64,000 bases of DNA. Origin: Bacteroidales bacterium. GTDB lineage: Bacteria > Bacteroidota > Bacteroidia > Bacteroidales > Paludibacteraceae. The stretch's first letter is position 1, and every line of letters starts with the position of its first letter. Location of the stretch: the NCBI GenBank assembly GCA_015061185.1, contig SUWZ01000001.1:1-64000 (forward strand). The letters are read 5' to 3'. Shown here piece by piece: positions 45,501 to 51,500 of the stretch. The notes beneath the pieces were generated by a model that saw only the letters and a program-made list of their open reading frames with translations, had not been told where the DNA came from and searched no databases. The translations under genes were made by a program, and so were the position numbers.

Positions 45501-48500
45501 TCTTTAAAGTCGTTGCGACCAAAAATGGATGTATTACAGAAGACTCTATCGAAATAAAAGTTAGAGATTTGCCAAATATACTCATTAACGATGGGGATGA
45601 ATTTGCATACGTTTGCAAGGGTGACTCCGTAAAACTATTGGCTTCCGGAAGCGATATTAACAGTTATATTTGGGATAATAAAAATAGCGAAAACAGGAAC
45701 GAATATACTGTAAGACCTATCAATGATGAAACTGTATATTCATTAGAGGGTAAGGATAAATTTGGTTGTACAAATAGAGATGAAATTACTGTTGTAGTAA
45801 CTCCTACTCCAACATTTGAAATTATTGGAGAAAATGCGGTATGTATCAACGATGAAATTACATTGGTTGGCTCTGATAAAAATTTAGAGTACAGTTGGAA
45901 AAATAAAAATGGTGATGAAATCAGTTCTTCAACAAGCGCAACAATAACAATTACGCAAGACACAACTTTATACATAACCGGAACAGCTAAAAATGATAAT
46001 GGAACAATCTGCTCAAGTACAATTGAATACGTAATTAGAAAGAAAGAGCGACCTACAATCAATGCTAATTACAGCAATGCAATATGCTATGGAAGTAGCG
46101 CTACAATTAATGTTTTTGGAAGTTCCGACAATTATGAATGGTACAAAAATGGAAAACTAATTTCTACTGAAAATAGCTATGAAGAAGTTATTACTGAACC
46201 TCAGAAGTATCTTGTTAAAGGTTACATGAATGGTTGTGATGACAGCATATCTATTGACATTGCAGTGAAAGAAATCCCTGCTATTGAGATAACAGGTGCA
46301 AATGAAATATGTTTCAACGATTCTGTAGTTCTTAATGCTACTGCCGGGTTAAATTCATACCAATGGAAAAATTTAACTACGTCAAGCTTCTTATCAAGTA
46401 CATCTGAAGAAATTAAAATTGCACCAAAAGTAGATTCTAAAATAGAGGTAATTGTATCCAATGCAGAGGGATGTGAAAATAGAGATTCATTTGACGTAAT
46501 TGTCAATTCGTTGCCTTCATTTACAATTAGTGCAAACGAAAATAGCGTATGCGAAAATAGTGAAGTAGAACTTACAACCTCAAATGACAAATTAACCTAC
46601 AAATGGGAAAATGAGACTGAATTTAGTTCAAATCTAAACAAGATTTTTGCAATGGGCAGCTTCCCTATGGCAGATACATTCAAGGTGACTGCCATGACTG
46701 ACAAAGGATGTATCAAGTCTGACTCAATTCGTATTACGACAAAAGCAAGACCACAATTAAACATTGTATTTACAGATTCTATTTGCTTTGGCAAACAAGC
46801 AACAATGACAGGACATAACAATACTGCAAAATATAAGTGGTATGATGTAACGAATGGAGTAGAAAACTTGTTATCAGAATCAAGTAGTTACACAACAGAT
46901 GCTTTAACCGAAAATCGTCTATTTAAGAGTATTGCGACTTCCAATGGATGCGAATCTGATACTACATTTGAAGTAGCAATCAGAGAATTGCCAGAAGTTA
47001 AAATCGAAAATAGTCCGATAATTACAATCTGCGACAATTCGAGCCTGGTTATTAACGCAGAAAGCGAAACTGCTAAAGAATTTAAATGGGACAACAACTC
47101 ATACAGTAACAATAACACTTATGAAGTATTCCCTATAAAAGATACTACGCTATATCGCTTAATTGCTAAAGATAAATATGGTTGTGAGAACTTTGATTCT
47201 GTATATGTTGTCATCCAAGACAATCCATCATTTGAAATTATAGGAAAAACAGATACTTGTCAAGGTGATGACATTGTATTAAAAGCTTCTAACGAATCAT
47301 TGAGTTATGTATGGAAAAATAATTCAAACGAAATTTTGACAGAAGATATAGAGTTTACTCTAAAAGTAACACAAGATACAATACTTAAAATTTCAGGATA
47401 CACTAATGATAATTTGAAATGTGAAACCAGCGTTGAACACATAGTTAAAGTTAATCCATATCCTGTAATTACAGTTGTTAAAGATACTGACAATGTATGT
47501 TATGGAACTCAAGCCTATATAGAGGTTAAGAGTGATATCGATGCTACCTATAGTTGGAATAGTGGAGAAACCGACCGTTATATTCAAAAAGTGATTACGG
47601 AAGAAAGTAAATTCACTGTAAAAGCAACCAGCATAAAAGGAGGTTGCATTAGCGATACATCTTTCGTAGTGAACAAATGGGATTTACCAATTATCAATGC
47701 AGAAAATGTAGCAATCTGTTATGGAGATACAGCTGTTCTTGAAGCCCAAAGTGAAAATAACAATGTTGTGTTCAAATGGCAAGAAGCTACTGCCGACGGA
47801 GCTAAGTTTGTAACCCCTACCCTAACATCTCAAACTCAATACAAGGTTTGGGGTACTGATGAAAATTCTTGTGTTGGAGAAAAGAGTGTCATTGTATCTA
47901 TTAATCCACTCCCTCAATTCCAATTGAGTACTATAACTCCTGTATGTAGAGGTACAGAAACCACAATTACAGCAGATAACGAGGATTTAAAATACCTATG
48001 GGATGGAGATAACTACTCTGACAATAGTTCATATACTATTGCGATTGCAACCGATACAATATTCAACGTATGGGGAGAAGATAATAATCAATGTAAGAGC
48101 ATGAAGAGCATCAAGGTGGGTGTTAAAGAATACCCTGTTCTTCAACTAAGAATCGATAACGACACTGTTTGTTATGGTGGTTCTAAAACATTGTATGTCT
48201 CAGGAGCAAACAATGGTTATAAATGGTTTGATGGATCCACAAAGAATTTCATAACCATTGACAACATAACCCAAGAGATTACTGTATCTGTAGAAGGTAC
48301 AACCAATGGATGTACTAGCAAGATTGATACAACCATTAAGGTTTGGGATCTTCCTAACATAGAGATTGAAGCATCAGATAACACAATTTGTTACAAAGAT
48401 TCTGTACAATTAATAGGAAAGAATGGAGTATCAGGAAAATACAGATGGAGTCACAATGGTGTTACAGCCGATGAAGTAATTGTTGTACCTAATAAAGTGG

Positions 48501-51500
48501 GAGAAAACTATTATTCTGTAACCGGATATGATATTCATGGATGTAAAAATGTAGGAGAAATTACAATCAATGTTAATGCACTTCCTATCGTTAATATCGA
48601 AGGAGATGCTTATGTATGTCGCGATGAAAACGCATCATTGGAGGCAAAATCAGAAACAGAAGCCACCTTCCAATGGATAAATGGTAACGAAATTTTAATG
48701 AGTGGAGCTACTTACAATCCTACAATCAGTAGCAACGATACAACATTTACAGTATTGGCTACAGACAACAACAATTGTCAATCTACCGCCGAATTCAATG
48801 TATATGTAAAAGAGTTCCCTGTATTATCTTACAGAACAAACACCGGTAAAGATACCGTTTGTATTGGTTCTCCAGTTGTAATTTACATGAGCGGTGCTGA
48901 TGAGTATGTTTGGGAAAGCGATAACTCAACAGAAAATTCTTACTCAGAAATTATCAATGAAGAAAAAACATTTATCGTATCAGGAACAACTAACGGATGT
49001 ACAAGCGACACTGCAATTTCTATTGCTATATGGCAATTGCCTGAATTTGGAATTGATGGAGATTCTGCTATATGTTTGAATGATACTGCTAAATTATTCA
49101 CTTATCCTAAAAATAATGAGGTGTTAACATATAAGTGGAAACATAGCGGAAGCTCAAACGATACCACATACGAGACTCCGACTATAACTAAAACATTCTA
49201 TGCAACTGCAACAGACATCAATAATTGTAAGTCGCAAAAAGAATTTGAAGTTAAAGTTAATGCACTTCCTACGGATATTAAGATTGATGGAGCAAGAGCG
49301 GTTTGTTTAGATTCTACTGTTACTCTTAGCGTATCTGGATCAGCTGTTCATTACGAGTGGAGAAATGGTATAGAGGGAACAAGCATAGAGGCTCCGATTT
49401 CTTCAAAAGATTCAACATTCTATGTAATAGGAACTAATGATAATGGATGTAAATATGAAACATCATACACGGTGACATCAATAGAGCATCCTACTTTAAT
49501 TCCTAATGCTCCTGATTCTGTTTGTTATGGTTCTAAAATCAACATCTCCATCAAAGGTGCTGCCGAATATTTATGGGATGACAATAGTACAAAGAACTAT
49601 CGTAGCGTAGAAATTACAAAAGATACGTTATTCGTTGTGGAAGGTACATCCAATGGTTGTACATCAACAGACACAATAAAAATTGGCAAAAAAGATCTTC
49701 CTAACATCCTAATTGCATCGGAGAATAGCATAGGAATGATTTGTCGTTACGACTCACTGAAATTGATGGCTATCGGAGGAGAAACTTATACTTGGAATAC
49801 CAAAGAAGAGAACGACGTTATCGTAGTTAAACCTCTTGGTTCTACACAATATATCGTTAAAGGTGTAGGTGCAAATGGATGCCAAAACAGTGATACATTT
49901 AATCTCATTGTTAATCCTCTTCCTATTGTAAATATCATCGGTGAAAAAAATATCTGTGAAGGAGATAGTGTTGAATTGAAAGCTGAAAGTAGCGATGAAT
50001 TTACAATCACAAATTATCTATGGGGTAATGGAAAAACAGATCAAATTGTAAAAGAAGAGGTATTGGATACTACTTACTTCAAGGTTACATTGACGGATAT
50101 TAATGGTTGTAAGAATAGCGATTCTATATTAATTCAATCAAAACCATACCCTATTGTATCAATCGATGCTCCTGAATATGTGTGTTTCGGACAATCTGCA
50201 ATCATTTCTGCAGAAGGTGCAAACAATTATGTATGGGGAACAAAAGAGAGTGGAAAAATTGATAGAAGTTTTGCCGACACTCCTAAAAATGATACTACAT
50301 ACACGGTTTACGGAACTACAAACGGTTGTACTACAAAAGCAACAGAAACAGTAATTGTAAGAGCTCTTCCGGATGTAACGATTACTACCCTTGACAGCAC
50401 TTTTGCAATTTGCTTGCAAGATTCTATCAAATTGACTGCAAATGGTGCAGAAACTTATTCATGGAATACAGGTTTAATCGGAGAATCAATCGTTGTTACA
50501 CCAATGAGCAATACCGAATATAAAGTGACCGGAACAGATGAATTTGGTTGTCAAAATACAGGAACATACACAATACAAATTAATAAATTACCGGAATTCG
50601 AAATTAAAGGTAATGATTTAATTTGCGAAGGCGATGTGGATACGGTCTGGGTAGAAAGTGAGCAGGAATTATCGTATGTATGGAATTATCTAAATTCTAC
50701 TTCCGATACCATCTATCCGGTAATCGACCAAAACACTACATTTGAAGTAACCGCAACCAACAATAATGGTTGTACAACAACTAAAAGTTACACTGTAAGA
50801 AGCAAACCTTATCCGGTATTGGAATTCAATCATCAAGAAGCTATCTGCTACGGAGAGAAAGCTGTAATCGTAGTGTCCGGAGCAATTGATTATGAATGGC
50901 AAGATGGTTCTACCGGCAACTCATTTATTGATGAGCCTCAAAACAATACCACTTACACCGTAACCGGAACAACTCGCGGATGCTCTACAACAGCAAGCAC
51001 AAACGTTAAAGTATGGTCTCTTCCTAATGTAACAATAACAGGAAATCAAAAGGACATCTGTACAAATGATCCTGTTACATTGTCTGCTTCAGGTGCAAGC
51101 ACTTACTTATGGAATACCGGAGATACTCAAAATTCAATCACTATTATTCCAAATGGAACTACTACATTTAATGTAACAGGACGAGACATAAATGGTTGTG
51201 AATCTACTGATACATTCTTGGTTACAGTTCATCCGCTTCCAATTATCTCTATTGATGGTCCTGATGCTGTTTGTGCAGATAGCATCACTACTCTTACTGC
51301 AAACGGAGGTTTAACTTATTTATGGAATACAAATGAAAATACTCAATCCATCACTCCTAAAGTAACTAACACAAGAACTTACGTTGTAATTGGATATGAC
51401 GAGTATAATTGTAAATCAACTGCTTCCAAAACAATTCGTAAGAAAGAGTATCCTGTAATAACTCATACGGCTCCTACCAGTGTATGTTTTGGTACGATGG